Notes: a model not told the origin generated them from the letters alone. A stretch of 41,842 nt of DNA from Mariniblastus sp. (GCA_023300235.1 JALZWN010000082.1:1-41842), one strand, 5' to 3'. Positions 17,349 through 25,669 are shown, counted from the stretch's first letter. Made by a program: numbers and translations.

Positions 17349-19478
17349 TTAAGAAAAGCTCGCCAAAGTCTTGTGAACACTCGCAGCAACATCGATCGTT
17401 ACCCGAGAAACTTCCAATAACTCGTCCGCTGGAATCGGCCATTGATCACCCGATCCGATTGCATCAATAAATGCCTTCAGTTCATCCGCATGGCCTTTGT
17501 TCTGGCTTGATGTTTTCTTCTTTCCTTTGCCTCCAATTTCGATTGACTTTCGGAAATTGTCGCAAGTCAGAACCTTTCCACCACTAAAAATCTCAATTCG
17601 CTCTTTAGGGAAATCCTTGCTCCCATTGGCCAGATAATGAATGGTAGCAATCGAACCATCGGCGAAGCCGAGTTGAATCGAAACGGTATCTCCCAGTCGC
17701 CCATCGGATCCACACATGGGTACTGCGTGATGAGAAACAATTGGGCTATCGGCAAAGAATCTAGCAAGGTCAATGAAGTGGCAGCCTTCGCCGATGATTC
17801 TACCGCCGCCGATTTTCAAATCTTGTGTCCAGTGGTCCGCTGGAATGGCGCCCGCGTTGATCGTTAACACGATTGATTTTGGGCCCGGATTAGAGGCCAA
17901 CCACTTTTTGATTTCGACAGAGTGAGGGGAAAAACGACGATTGAAACCGACCATCAAAATCTGTTCGGGATGACGCTGCATCGACTCGGCCACTTGTTCC
18001 AATTCCTCGTGGTTCATCGCGAGAGGTTTTTCGACAAACACGTGCTTGCCAGCCTCCAATGCCTCACACACCATCGCCGCATGGCTATTGTGAGGAGTCG
18101 TAATAAACACCGCATCAATTTCCGGATCGGCCATGGCGGCCGAGGAATCACTGGAGACGTTTTCGAAGCCAAATTTTTGTCCCGCATGCGACGCAGAAAC
18201 GCCCGTACTACTGACGATCGTTTTTCGAATCGCTTGCTTGGGTAGCAGTGGCAATAACATTCGCGTAGTGAACCCGCCAGCGCCGATGAAAGCGACCGCT
18301 GGTTGATTTGATGTTTTGCCGACGGAAGTTTTACCCGTCTTTAGGACACGCTGTTGCTTGGTTGTGTCAGCATTCTCATCGGCATATTCCAGCACGATGC
18401 CCATCGCACCTTTTTCACTGACTGCTTGGTAGCCAGCTAACGCATCGTCAAAATTAAAACGGTGCGTGATCAAAGGATCGATGATCAACTTTCCTTCAGC
18501 CATTAGTCCAAGTACAGCTTCAAAGTTTCGTTGCTCGGTCCAGCGAACAAAACCGATGGGGTAATCGAGCCCCATTTTTTCGTAGTTGGCGTCGTATCGT
18601 CCGGGGCCATAAGAACAAGATACTTGAAACGAAAGTTCTTTCTCGTAGAAGTCCGCTCGCTGCAAGTTCAGGCCAATCACACCCACCAACACGATGCGAC
18701 CGCGTTGGCGGCACATCGTAGCCGCCTGGTGAACCAGTTCATCGCTCTTGGTCGATGCCGTAATCAAGACACCATCGACTCCGACGCCATTGGTCCATGC
18801 TTCAGCAACTTTGACGGGGTCCTGTCCCTCAGACAGATCGACCGTTTCGGCGCCAAATTGACGAGCCAGTTCTAGTTTTTTCTTATCAAAATCGATCCCC
18901 AGCACTTGGCAGCCATGGGCTCGCAGCATTTGTACCGTTAGCAGTCCAATCAAACCCAGGCCACTCACGACGATACGTTCGCCCAGTGTTGGCTGAATCA
19001 GTCGTACGCCTTGCAGTCCGATAGCAGCAACGACGACGAACGCGGCTTGTTCGTCGGTCACGGCAGGGGGTATTTTTGCGGTTAAGTTCTGCGGCACGGC
19101 GACCATTTCGGCATGCGGACCGTTACTAACGATGCGGTCACCGACCGCGTAACCGCTGGCAGTATCGGCTTCGACAACTTTTCCGACGTTGCAATATCCT
19201 AATGGAATCGGAGTTCCCAGTTTGGCTTTGACGGCATCGAGCGTCGTCCAGAGTCCGTCCGTTTTGATCTTTTGGATGACCTGTTTAACTTTATCAGGTT
19301 GCGACCGGGCCTTGGCGATTAAACTGCCTTTGCCAAAGTCGATCAGCATCTTCTCGGTGCCAAGAGAAACCAGAGTTCGCGTGGTTTGGATCAGCACTGA
19401 TCCGGATCCACGCCGAGGGCAAGGAACGTCAGCCAGAATCGTCTCGCCGTTACCTAAGTTTTGTAAGATTTGTTTCAT
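17349..19478 (-). CDS. Bi-domain oxidoreductase (alcohol-dehydrogenase-like plus Gfo/Idh/MocA)
   Basis: This is a 709-residue fusion. Residues 1-370 are a medium-chain dehydrogenase with a Rossmann core at VVSGLGLIGLLTVQ; the usual GHE zinc-ligand motif is replaced by LGYCNVGKV, so catalytic zinc may be absent. Residues about 370-390 are a polar linker rich in T, K and S. Residues 390-709 are a Gfo/Idh/MocA domain with AFIGAGGFTTRML and the family lysine in VEKPLAMNHEE. Such bi-domain proteins accompany heparinase-like and WbuB-like genes in capsule loci and probably modify a nucleotide sugar or a linked sugar; the reaction is not established. It is the first gene of the left polysaccharide operon, with no strong ribosome site before its ATG. 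Confidence 0.85.
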   Translation of the reverse strand: MKQILQNLGNGETILADVPCPRRGSGSVLIQTTRTLVSLGTEKMLIDFGKGSLIAKARSQPDKVKQVIQKIKTDGLWTTLDAVKAKLGTPIPLGYCNVGKVVEADTASGYAVGDRIVSNGPHAEMVAVPQNLTAKIPPAVTDEQAAFVVVAAIGLQGVRLIQPTLGERIVVSGLGLIGLLTVQMLRAHGCQVLGIDFDKKKLELARQFGAETVDLSEGQDPVKVAEAWTNGVGVDGVLITASTKSDELVHQAATMCRQRGRIVLVGVIGLNLQRADFYEKELSFQVSCSYGPGRYDANYEKMGLDYPIGFVRWTEQRNFEAVLGLMAEGKLIIDPLITHRFNFDDALAGYQAVSEKGAMGIVLEYADENADTTKQQRVLKTGKTSVGKTSNQPAVAFIGAGGFTTRMLLPLLPKQAIRKTIVSSTGVSASHAGQKFGFENVSSDSSAAMADPEIDAVFITTPHNSHAAMVCEALEAGKHVFVEKPLAMNHEELEQVAESMQRHPEQILMVGFNRRFSPHSVEIKKWLASNPGPKSIVLTINAGAIPADHWTQDLKIGGGRIIGEGCHFIDLARFFADSPIVSHHAVPMCGSDGRLGDTVSIQLGFADGSIATIHYLANGSKDFPKERIEIFSGGKVLTCDNFRKSIEIGGKGKKKTSSQNKGHADELKAFIDAIGSGDQWPIPADELLEVSRVTIDVAASVHKTLASFS

Positions 19479-19592
19479 TGATAAATTCTATGGAGTCATT
19501 GCTACTTTGGGATTCACGCGAAAGTGATCTGTTTACGCCTCCAGCGAGCATGCAAGCCGAATTGGTGGATAGCGATGTGTTGGCAGGTTTAA

Positions 19593-19613
19593 TGTGTGTT
19601 TTTTCGCAATAAT
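19593..19613 (+). repeat. Direct repeat, copy 1 (TGTGTGTTTTTT)
   Basis: TGTGTGTTTTTT followed by a CGCAATAAT-like tail. The second copy starts at 19864, followed by GCGAAATTACT, with the same orientation. It could be a binding site pair or chance in an AT-rich gap. Confidence 0.4.
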
Positions 19614-19758
19614 GCCATGTGTTAAAGTTTGTTTGCTTTTCGGACAAAGAAGAACGGGTTGCATCCTATTCTAATCTAAGAGCCAATATTAGTCTCGGTA
19701 CCGTTGACCAGGCCGTCAGCTGCCAATTTTGTCATGCTGAAACGAGCGAGTAAACCAT

Positions 19759-19826
19759 ATAACAAGAAGAGAAGCGTGTAGCGTAGTTTCTAAGGCCCCA
19801 TTTCGGGAGCGTCATTAACTTGTTAT
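19759..19826. repeat. Inverted repeat, 8-bp arms
   Basis: The arms ATAACAAG (19759-19766) and CTTGTTAT (19819-19826) are perfectly complementary. The interior contains GCCCC-ATTTC-GGG, which could form a second small stem. No T-run follows on either strand. Confidence 0.4.
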
Positions 19827-19863
19827 GCAGATTACTTTCAGAAAGAAACATCACGCTGGTTTT

Positions 19864-19884
19864 TGTGTGTTTTTTGCGAAATTA
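19864..19884 (+). repeat. Direct repeat, copy 2 (TGTGTGTTTTTT)
   Basis: Same 12-base core as the copy at 19593, in the same orientation and in the same intergenic region. Confidence 0.4.
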
Positions 19885-20046
19885 CTGGTTGAGCAGTTTT
19901 TGTTTAAAAACATCGTCAAGCAATTGTGTGCCTCAATTTGCTAAACTAAATTTCCTAACCAGCTAAAACGGTGTTCGTTTAGCAAGCTTCTCGTAGGATT
20001 AGCCGAACGCCCAACAGGCTTAATTTTGACACAGTGGGAAAAATCG

Positions 20047-20892
20047 ATGGGTATGACAGCCAACAATAAATTCGGATTCATTTGCGTACTTTTGCAGAGC
20101 ATACTTTTGCAGAGTGTTGTTTTGCTTCTTGGAACTGCACAAGGACAGGATGTGAGATTTGACGTGGGCAGCAACGTCATGTTGGTTGGAGACTCGTTTA
20201 CCGATGGAAGCACAGAGTGGGCTCGACGAGTCACACTGTCATCTGAATTTTCTCTCGATTTCTTTTCGGAAGGTGGTCGCAGCATCCGATCGATGGCATT
20301 GTTATTTGGTGATCAGTACCAAGCCAATACCTATGAAGCCGTAGTCATCGCAGGAGGAATCAACGATGTGATTGGCAATCGAAACGCGATTCAAATTCAG
20401 GAGTCGATCGAAAGTATTATCGCGCAGACAAATGGCGAGCATATTATTTTAACAACGATCGCGCCATTCCAAGGCAATGCAAATATTTGGACCGCAGCCC
20501 GACAAAACGTGGCGAACGAAGTAGATGCTTGGATTACAACAACAGCAGCAGCGTCCACCAATATTAGTGTATTTGATATCCGTTCCATATTAGATGTCGA
20601 TAATGATCAAGTGATCGACCCCGGGGTAAACTCTGGTGACGGTCTTCATCCAGGGATGTGTCCTTTGAGTAGCCAGTGCGGTAGTTCTGTAATTGCTGAT
20701 GCTTTCATCGACCAGTTCAGTATTACTCTGGGAGATGTCAGTGGCGATGGTGAGGTGAACTTTCAAGATATCGCGGCGTTCATCGGGGTTCTGTCAGTGG
20801 GAGCTTTTCAAGACGAGGCGGACCTCGATCGCAGCGATGACGTGGGCTTTTTGGACATTGCTCCATTCATTTTGAGGCTTGGTGAGCAGTGA
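20047..20892 (+). CDS. Secreted SGNH/GDSL hydrolase with dockerin-like tail
   Basis: This is a predicted extracellular esterase or deacetylase of 281 residues. After a signal peptide (about residues 1-33, ending AQGQ) it shows the SGNH blocks: Ser50 in VGDSFTDG, a glycine in EGGRS, Asn106 in GGINDV, and Asp198/His201 in DGLHP. The C-terminus (about 228-281) is a dockerin-like module with GDVSGDGEVNFQDI and ADLDRSDDVGFLDIAPFI; its second loop is weaker. The ATG was chosen because GTGGGA lies 9 bases upstream; an in-frame TTG 21 bases earlier and an ATG 6 bases later are alternatives. It is followed by a diverged paralogue in the same orientation. Removal of acetyl groups from exopolysaccharide is a reasonable guess. 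Confidence 0.8.
   Translation: MGMTANNKFGFICVLLQSILLQSVVLLLGTAQGQDVRFDVGSNVMLVGDSFTDGSTEWARRVTLSSEFSLDFFSEGGRSIRSMALLFGDQYQANTYEAVVIAGGINDVIGNRNAIQIQESIESIIAQTNGEHIILTTIAPFQGNANIWTAARQNVANEVDAWITTTAAASTNISVFDIRSILDVDNDQVIDPGVNSGDGLHPGMCPLSSQCGSSVIADAFIDQFSITLGDVSGDGEVNFQDIAAFIGVLSVGAFQDEADLDRSDDVGFLDIAPFILRLGEQ
20087..20116 (+). repeat. 15-bp tandem duplication in the SGNH signal peptide
   Basis: TACTTTTGCAGAGCA is followed directly by TACTTTTGCAGAGTG (13 of 15 bases the same). It keeps the frame and duplicates LLQS(I/V) inside the hydrophobic core of the signal peptide. Confidence 0.75.
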
Positions 20893-20893
20893 G

Positions 20894-20946
20894 AACGTTT
20901 GCTGGCCGGAAATGCCTCTGAATACGTTGCAGGCCTTCACCGAATG
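20894..20946 (+). repeat. 53-base 3'-flank repeat, copy 1
   Basis: It begins just after the stop codon of the first SGNH gene and matches the segment after the second SGNH gene at 45 of 53 positions with no gaps by hand alignment. The shared core is CTCTGAATACGTTGCA. This copy does not form the hairpin of copy 2. Confidence 0.75.
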
Positions 20947-20999
20947 CCCACCGGCAACATACGTCCAAGAGTTTCACAACTAGTTTAGTGGTCATTGAT

Positions 21000-22046
21000 A
21001 TGTATCGATTTTTAATTGCCTTCGCTTTCTCCGTTTTTGCACTGTCGAATTTGATTGACGGCAAAGTTCAAGGTCAATCACGGGACTATTTCATTGGGAA
21101 TAGTTTGACGGATAACATTTTGACCGGGAGAGCGCTTGAGCGGGCAGCTGCTGGAACTTCAAATCCAATTCAAACCAGTCAACACATTCGTTGTGGCAGT
21201 TCATTGACCCGCACTTTGGTGGCAGTAGAGGATCCCTCCCAGACGGGCATCTGCGTGGCTACCGGTGACAGTAATTTTGACTTAGGAGAGTTTCCAAATG
21301 CGTTCCAGCAAGATATTGACCGGCTGATCCTACAGCCTTTTACAGGCTCATCATTCCAAGCGGAGCTTAATAGTACCGAAATATTAATTGATACTTTTAG
21401 AGCGAACCCAGACAATGCAACTGATCCGGTTTTCATCTACGCGACTTGGGGGCTTCAAGAAAACTTCTTGTCGATTTGGAATGACCATGTAGCAACACTG
21501 GAGGGTGCGTTTGTTCAATCAGCCAGTACATACGATTTGTTATTGAGTGAATTGGAAAAAGACGGCTATGAGGTCAAGGTGATACCAGCAGGTCAGGCGT
21601 TTGCTGATTTAATTACACTGCTTCAAACGACGAAAGTCGGCAATCTGGCAGATGCTGCTGATCTTTATCGAGATATAATTCATGCTAGTAACGCGGGGCG
21701 TTACCTTGGTGCCTTGACAGCCTACCTGGCGTTATCAGGAGACTCGATTGAAAACGTGAGTTTGGATCACACCGTATTTCCCTTTAACTTGAATGTAGAG
21801 GCCCATGGACTTACTCTTAATGATGAAGCAGTGGCCGGCATACGGCAAATTGCCAGTCAAGTAGCACCACCTTCAGTTATTCTAGGTGATGTTTCTAGGG
21901 ATGGTGAGGTGAACTTTCTAGACATCCCGCCATTCGTAACGATTCTGTCGGTGGGCGGTTTTCAGATTGAAGCAGACTTTGATCGAGATGGAGTCACGGA
22001 TTTCTTGGACATCAGTCCATTTGTAACGAAGTTAAGTGGGCAGTAA
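21000..22046 (+). CDS. Secreted SGNH-like hydrolase (GNSL variant) with dockerin-like tail
   Basis: A 348-residue predicted secreted protein. A signal peptide (about residues 1-26) precedes a domain whose first block is FIGNSLTDN, with Ser35 but Asn in place of the Asp of GDSL. A late DIIHASNAGRYLG supplies the Asp-x-x-His block. A clear GxND block was not found, so this is a distant SGNH-fold member. The C-terminus carries the same dockerin-like module as its neighbour (GDVSRDGEVNFLDIPPFV, then ADFDRDGVTDFLDISPFV), better conserved than in the first gene. The ATG was preferred to a GTG 12 bases upstream because it starts directly with the signal peptide. It is probably co-transcribed with the first SGNH gene, 107 bases upstream. 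Confidence 0.72.
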   Translation: MYRFLIAFAFSVFALSNLIDGKVQGQSRDYFIGNSLTDNILTGRALERAAAGTSNPIQTSQHIRCGSSLTRTLVAVEDPSQTGICVATGDSNFDLGEFPNAFQQDIDRLILQPFTGSSFQAELNSTEILIDTFRANPDNATDPVFIYATWGLQENFLSIWNDHVATLEGAFVQSASTYDLLLSELEKDGYEVKVIPAGQAFADLITLLQTTKVGNLADAADLYRDIIHASNAGRYLGALTAYLALSGDSIENVSLDHTVFPFNLNVEAHGLTLNDEAVAGIRQIASQVAPPSVILGDVSRDGEVNFLDIPPFVTILSVGGFQIEADFDRDGVTDFLDISPFVTKLSGQ

Positions 22047-22048
22047 CT

Positions 22049-22101
22049 AACGTTTGCCGATCGCAAACGTCTCTGAATACGTTGCAAGCCTTCACCTAAT
22101 G
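22049..22101. repeat. 53-base 3'-flank repeat, copy 2
   Basis: It follows the second SGNH gene and pairs with the copy after the first. Its right end overlaps the last codons of the convergent beta-helix gene. Confidence 0.75.
22050..22070. terminator. Hairpin between convergent genes, possible bidirectional terminator
   Basis: A perfect 8-bp stem, ACGTTTGC with GCAAACGT, encloses a five-base loop and sits between the stops of the convergent SGNH and beta-helix genes. No T-run follows on either strand, so factor-independent termination is not assured. Confidence 0.35.
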
Positions 22102-23777
22102 TTGCTTGGAATCCATCCATTACTTGTAGGATTCCAATTCCAATAATCCGCGTTTTTCCAATCATGTTTTGTTCGGTCCTGCCCATCAGACAGGAAAATT
22201 CTGTCACCGGCTTGACCGGTGATTTCAGTAAACGGTGGTCCAAGTAATTTGGAACTGAAAGTACCAACGATTTGTCCATCGTCATTTCGTTTAGCGACTC
22301 CTAACTTTGGATCGAACGTCAATGTGTTATCTAAACCATGATAGGAACTTAGTGCGAGTCGGCTTTCAGGCGAGTAAGCTAGCCAAAGTTGGTACTTCGT
22401 TTTCGAATGGATGGATTTTTCAAAGCGAAAATTAACCGCGTTGAAAAATGACGCTCGAAGGGGAACTCCTTTGCGAAAGACAAACGAGTTGTTTTTTTGT
22501 GCTTCAGAGATGAAATGGACGTCGCGAATTTTTAAATGGCAATTTTCATTCTCATCGCGTAAACTGGCAAGCGACGCCGGATGGATCAAAATTGAACGTT
22601 CGATAATCATTTTGACTGGGAAATTGATATCGTTAAATAATTCGTTACTGTAAGAAGTTGGCTTCCCGATTTTGCAGTTTGAAATCAACATCGTTTGCAG
22701 CTTCGAATCAAAATTAATTCCTTGGTCCCAATGACAGTTAAGTACTTGGCAAGACATAGAAATATCGTCCTGAGTTTTTTGTAATCTCATCGCCCAACCT
22801 TTGTAGGTTTCTGGAGTAACAACCGTCACATTGTGCAGTCGCGAATGAGTTATGTTTTTGATTTTAAAAACATGATGGTTTCTAATACTCCGGACGCTGG
22901 CACCCAATAGAATCGAACAGTTTTCGATGACCAAGCTATCCAAACCTTTTTCATCATCGTCGCCTGGATCAAAATTTAAAACGACTTCTCGTAGGTTTGG
23001 AGGCAAATCCTTGTCGATGAATTCAGCGAGAAAAGTGGAGTTACGGATCGTTATCGAGCCACGTTTATTGGCTGAGTTACTGTCTAAGTTGAACAGTCGA
23101 TTGCGCCCATTTTTAGTTGGGCGATTAATTTTTGCTTCAATGTGATCGAATATCGCATTGTTTGTGACACATCGAAAGCAAGCGAATCCTGGATTAAGCG
23201 CGCTGCAACGCAGCAAAAGTGAGTTATTACCAGCAATGTAAAAACAATTGGCTAAGTGACCATCTGGTGCGTCAGCGACAGCGCAATCAGTTAATTGACA
23301 GTCATTACCAACAATACGAATCCCTTCGCCCCGCCCATTGTTTTTACCCATCAGATCAATGGCTGGTCCGTTGCCATTTACTTTTACGCCATTTAAATGA
23401 ATCCCATTGCCAGTTGCGCTTAAAACATAGTCGTAGCGTTGATTGGCGGGCGCCTTTAGCGTTACATTTTGAAATCGAATTTTGCAATGGTTGGCCGTAA
23501 CTTCGATTCCGTTGGCGATAAATTCGGCAGGATGGTCGGCCCAAACAACGCAGTGAGCATTGTCCTTCAACTCAGTTTGTAGCAAGAGTTTTAGGTTCTG
23601 TCCGATAGTTTTATTACTTCCAGTTAGCTGAAACAATCGAGTGGTCGAGTCTGACACTTGAACGTTGAGTTGTCCATAACTTAAATTAGTTACGAATAGC
23701 AGTAAAAAACTTGCTGCCAAAAATGCGGTGTTTAGAGAGGGAACCGGAATTACTTTGTTACATCGCAGAGTAAGCAT
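22092..23777 (-). CDS. Secreted right-handed beta-helix protein
   Basis: A 561-residue protein with an N-terminal signal peptide (about residues 10-36, ending LSYGQ) and a long run of short beta-strand repeats of the parallel beta-helix type, such as GNGIHLNGVKVNGNG, GEGIRIVGNDCQLTDC and NNSLLLRCSALN. Such folds occur in pectate lyases, epimerases and polysaccharide-binding proteins; no recognised catalytic set was found, so the function is open. The C-terminal part (IVGTFSSKLLGPPF, GQAGDRIFLSDGQD) looks like a separate small domain. The ATG was preferred over a TTG 42 bases upstream because it precedes the signal peptide closely. It is the last gene of the right-hand block, 50 bases after an acyltransferase gene, so a role on the same polysaccharide is likely. 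Confidence 0.72.
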   Translation of the reverse strand: MLTLRCNKVIPVPSLNTAFLAASFLLLFVTNLSYGQLNVQVSDSTTRLFQLTGSNKTIGQNLKLLLQTELKDNAHCVVWADHPAEFIANGIEVTANHCKIRFQNVTLKAPANQRYDYVLSATGNGIHLNGVKVNGNGPAIDLMGKNNGRGEGIRIVGNDCQLTDCAVADAPDGHLANCFYIAGNNSLLLRCSALNPGFACFRCVTNNAIFDHIEAKINRPTKNGRNRLFNLDSNSANKRGSITIRNSTFLAEFIDKDLPPNLREVVLNFDPGDDDEKGLDSLVIENCSILLGASVRSIRNHHVFKIKNITHSRLHNVTVVTPETYKGWAMRLQKTQDDISMSCQVLNCHWDQGINFDSKLQTMLISNCKIGKPTSYSNELFNDINFPVKMIIERSILIHPASLASLRDENENCHLKIRDVHFISEAQKNNSFVFRKGVPLRASFFNAVNFRFEKSIHSKTKYQLWLAYSPESRLALSSYHGLDNTLTFDPKLGVAKRNDDGQIVGTFSSKLLGPPFTEITGQAGDRIFLSDGQDRTKHDWKNADYWNWNPTSNGWIPSNIR

Positions 23778-23827
23778 AAATTGTTCAAAGTATCGTAAGA
23801 TTGATTGATCAAAGCGCAAATGAAAAT

Positions 23828-24388
23828 TTAAGTGCTTCTTAATGGTCTTGGCCGGTTGACCGCCCCAGAGACAGTTGGCCCTTCGAGCATCTGGTTATGT
23901 CGTTCGCGATCTTCTTTGGATTTGAATCGTTCTCGAAGCTTTTTGTTTGGCACGCCACAGTGGATTTCGTAGGCAGGAACATCCTTGGTAACTACGGTCC
24001 CAGCAGCGATAATGGCACCGCGGCCAATCGTGACTCCAGACATGATTGTGGTGTTGATTCCGACCCAAACGTCATCCTCGATAACAGTTAGCTTTTGTTC
24101 AGGTGCTCCGGAGAAAATTGTCGGAGTCCCAGGTTTATCAAATATGTGGTTGTCACCAGTGATTGCAACACATGGTCCCAAAAGTACGTATCTACCAATT
24201 TTGGTTTGCGACGAGATTACACAGTTCATATTGATGAAGCTGTGCTCACCGACTTCAATGTCGTTGATGATATATGATTTACCAGAAAAATAAGCGGTTT
24301 TATGAACGTTTCGATAGCCATATTGGAGACGTTTTATAGCCATCAAGAATCGCCTGCGTAGAATTCGCAATCTTAAGCCGATAGACAT
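23828..24388 (-). CDS. Hexapeptide-repeat acyltransferase
   Basis: This is a left-handed beta-helix acetyltransferase of the WcaF/maltose-acetyltransferase type, about 186 residues. The hexapeptide pattern runs through NDIEVGEHSFINMNCVIS and VWVGINTTIMSGVTIGRGA, and the likely catalytic histidine lies in TGDNHIFD. The end, GVPNKKL, resembles the GxPAKxI tail of the family. It probably O-acetylates a sugar of the repeat unit in the cytoplasm using acetyl-CoA. The ATG chosen is internal to a frame that could start at a GTG 27 bases upstream; neither has a clear ribosome site. It is the second acyltransferase in the block. Confidence 0.82.
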   Translation of the reverse strand: MSIGLRLRILRRRFLMAIKRLQYGYRNVHKTAYFSGKSYIINDIEVGEHSFINMNCVISSQTKIGRYVLLGPCVAITGDNHIFDKPGTPTIFSGAPEQKLTVIEDDVWVGINTTIMSGVTIGRGAIIAAGTVVTKDVPAYEIHCGVPNKKLRERFKSKEDRERHNQMLEGPTVSGAVNRPRPLRST

Positions 24389-24446
24389 CTTAGAGTTTCT
24401 TTGGGAAGGCCGCACGGAATCTCATTTACCATGAAATGTAATGTAA

Positions 24447-25601
24447 CTAGTCGGTGAAAGCATCTGACATTTTGCTCCGAGTGGGTTCTTGCTGTCGTAT
24501 CGCGCGACGTATCTCAGAGGCTTGAATTCGCGGATTATAGAACCGATCTACGATCGCCATACATCTAGCTCTCATTAGTTCAAGATCCTGTTCAAGAAGT
24601 TTAGCAATTTTGGTCGCTAGATCCTCAGCATCACCATTTTTGAAAATGGCTCCAGAAAAATCGGGTACAACCGCCTCGACCTCTGGTCCATGGAAACTTG
24701 TTCTATCGCTTGTAACAACTGGAACTCCGTACATCATACTATGAATAACAGTCAAGCCAGCAGCGGCTGGGCAAATGGTCAACTGAGCGCACATCAGCAA
24801 GCGTCCAACGATTTCCTCATCATGACAAGATCCATAGAAATTGACTGGAAGGTCAAGGGATTGGGCAAGTTCTTTTAAATTTTCTCGATCTTCTCCATCT
24901 CCAACAATCAATATGTTAACAGGTTTTTTGAGTTGTTTGAGCTTTGCAGCTGCTTCTAACAATAGGTCGATGCGTTTGCTCCGACTGATTCTCCCTACAA
25001 GAATAAGCATCGGGTTCTCAGGGGACTCAAACAGCTCATGACGCAGCATTTTGAGTTCTTCTGGTGTCACGGATTCACGAATGGACTTCTGAGTTTCGTA
25101 ATCGAGACTGTTGTAAATCGTATAGATATTGTCATCTGCGAAACCTTGGGTGATACCGATCTCACGACCAATGTTTCCATACAATACCAATCCGTGTGGG
25201 ATTCGATAGAAGATTTTTCGGATGAACATTTTGATTCCTCTGTCTGAATCCCGCCATCCATGGGTCCAATATAGAACTGTTTTGCCTCTCAGCCGAGCGA
25301 GCACAGCGGAGATCCAAGTGGTTAAAAAATGCCAGTCACCGAGGAAGATGATTGTTTCGATGTCTTTGTTAAAAGCGAGCGAGATTACTTTTCGTTGAAG
25401 AAGGAATCCGCCTGGCAACCTCGTCCCCTTGGCTTCGACGAAGTCGCCGCCGTCTTTTGGACGCCAAACAGGAACCCCGGGCATTAAACGATTGACCGAG
25501 TCACCATAAAATATGTAGCTGTCGTCTTCATGAGTATCTAAATACTCAAGAATTGGTCGTCTATAGGTGGCAAAGAAATGGTAAACAATCGCGACTTTCA
25601 T
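24447..25601 (-). CDS. Family 4 glycosyltransferase
   Basis: A GT-B fold enzyme of 384 residues. The N-terminal half starts VAIVYHFFATYRRPI; the C-terminal half has ILVGRISRSKRIDLLLEA, VGDGEDRENLKELAQSL and a GLTVIHSMMYGVPVV segment in place of the typical EX7E motif, so the first acidic residue of that motif is not conserved. YFRRP-type openings occur in transferases acting on terminal positions of polysaccharides. The ATG was chosen over a GTG 36 bases upstream because GAGAGA lies close before it and the first strand then begins directly. Donor and acceptor are unknown. It follows the amidotransferase gene by 68 bases. Confidence 0.83.
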   Translation of the reverse strand: MKVAIVYHFFATYRRPILEYLDTHEDDSYIFYGDSVNRLMPGVPVWRPKDGGDFVEAKGTRLPGGFLLQRKVISLAFNKDIETIIFLGDWHFLTTWISAVLARLRGKTVLYWTHGWRDSDRGIKMFIRKIFYRIPHGLVLYGNIGREIGITQGFADDNIYTIYNSLDYETQKSIRESVTPEELKMLRHELFESPENPMLILVGRISRSKRIDLLLEAAAKLKQLKKPVNILIVGDGEDRENLKELAQSLDLPVNFYGSCHDEEIVGRLLMCAQLTICPAAAGLTVIHSMMYGVPVVTSDRTSFHGPEVEAVVPDFSGAIFKNGDAEDLATKIAKLLEQDLELMRARCMAIVDRFYNPRIQASEIRRAIRQQEPTRSKMSDAFTD

Positions 25602-25669
25602 ACACTCTATCTCTCTGCCGGAAATTGGAATCGACACCGGTCAAATGAAATTTTCTAGAACGGGCAGGT

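Larger units (their letters stand above)
19479..20046. other. Divergent intergenic region between two operons
   Basis: This gap separates the minus-strand precursor operon from the plus-strand SGNH genes and should hold both promoters. No strong promoter pair was found; a weak candidate for the plus strand is TTGTGT, 17 bases, TAAATT near 19925-19953. Two similar segments starting TGTGTGTTTTTT occur about 271 bases apart. A perfect 8-bp inverted repeat, ATAACAAG with CTTGTTAT, flanks a 52-base GC-richer centre with its own CCC/GGG stem. Confidence 0.5.

Noticed and set aside
19925-19953. TTGTGT-17-TAAATT as a promoter for the SGNH genes
   Set aside because: Only seven of twelve consensus bases match in an AT-rich region; kept as a remark in the intergenic entry, not as a feature.
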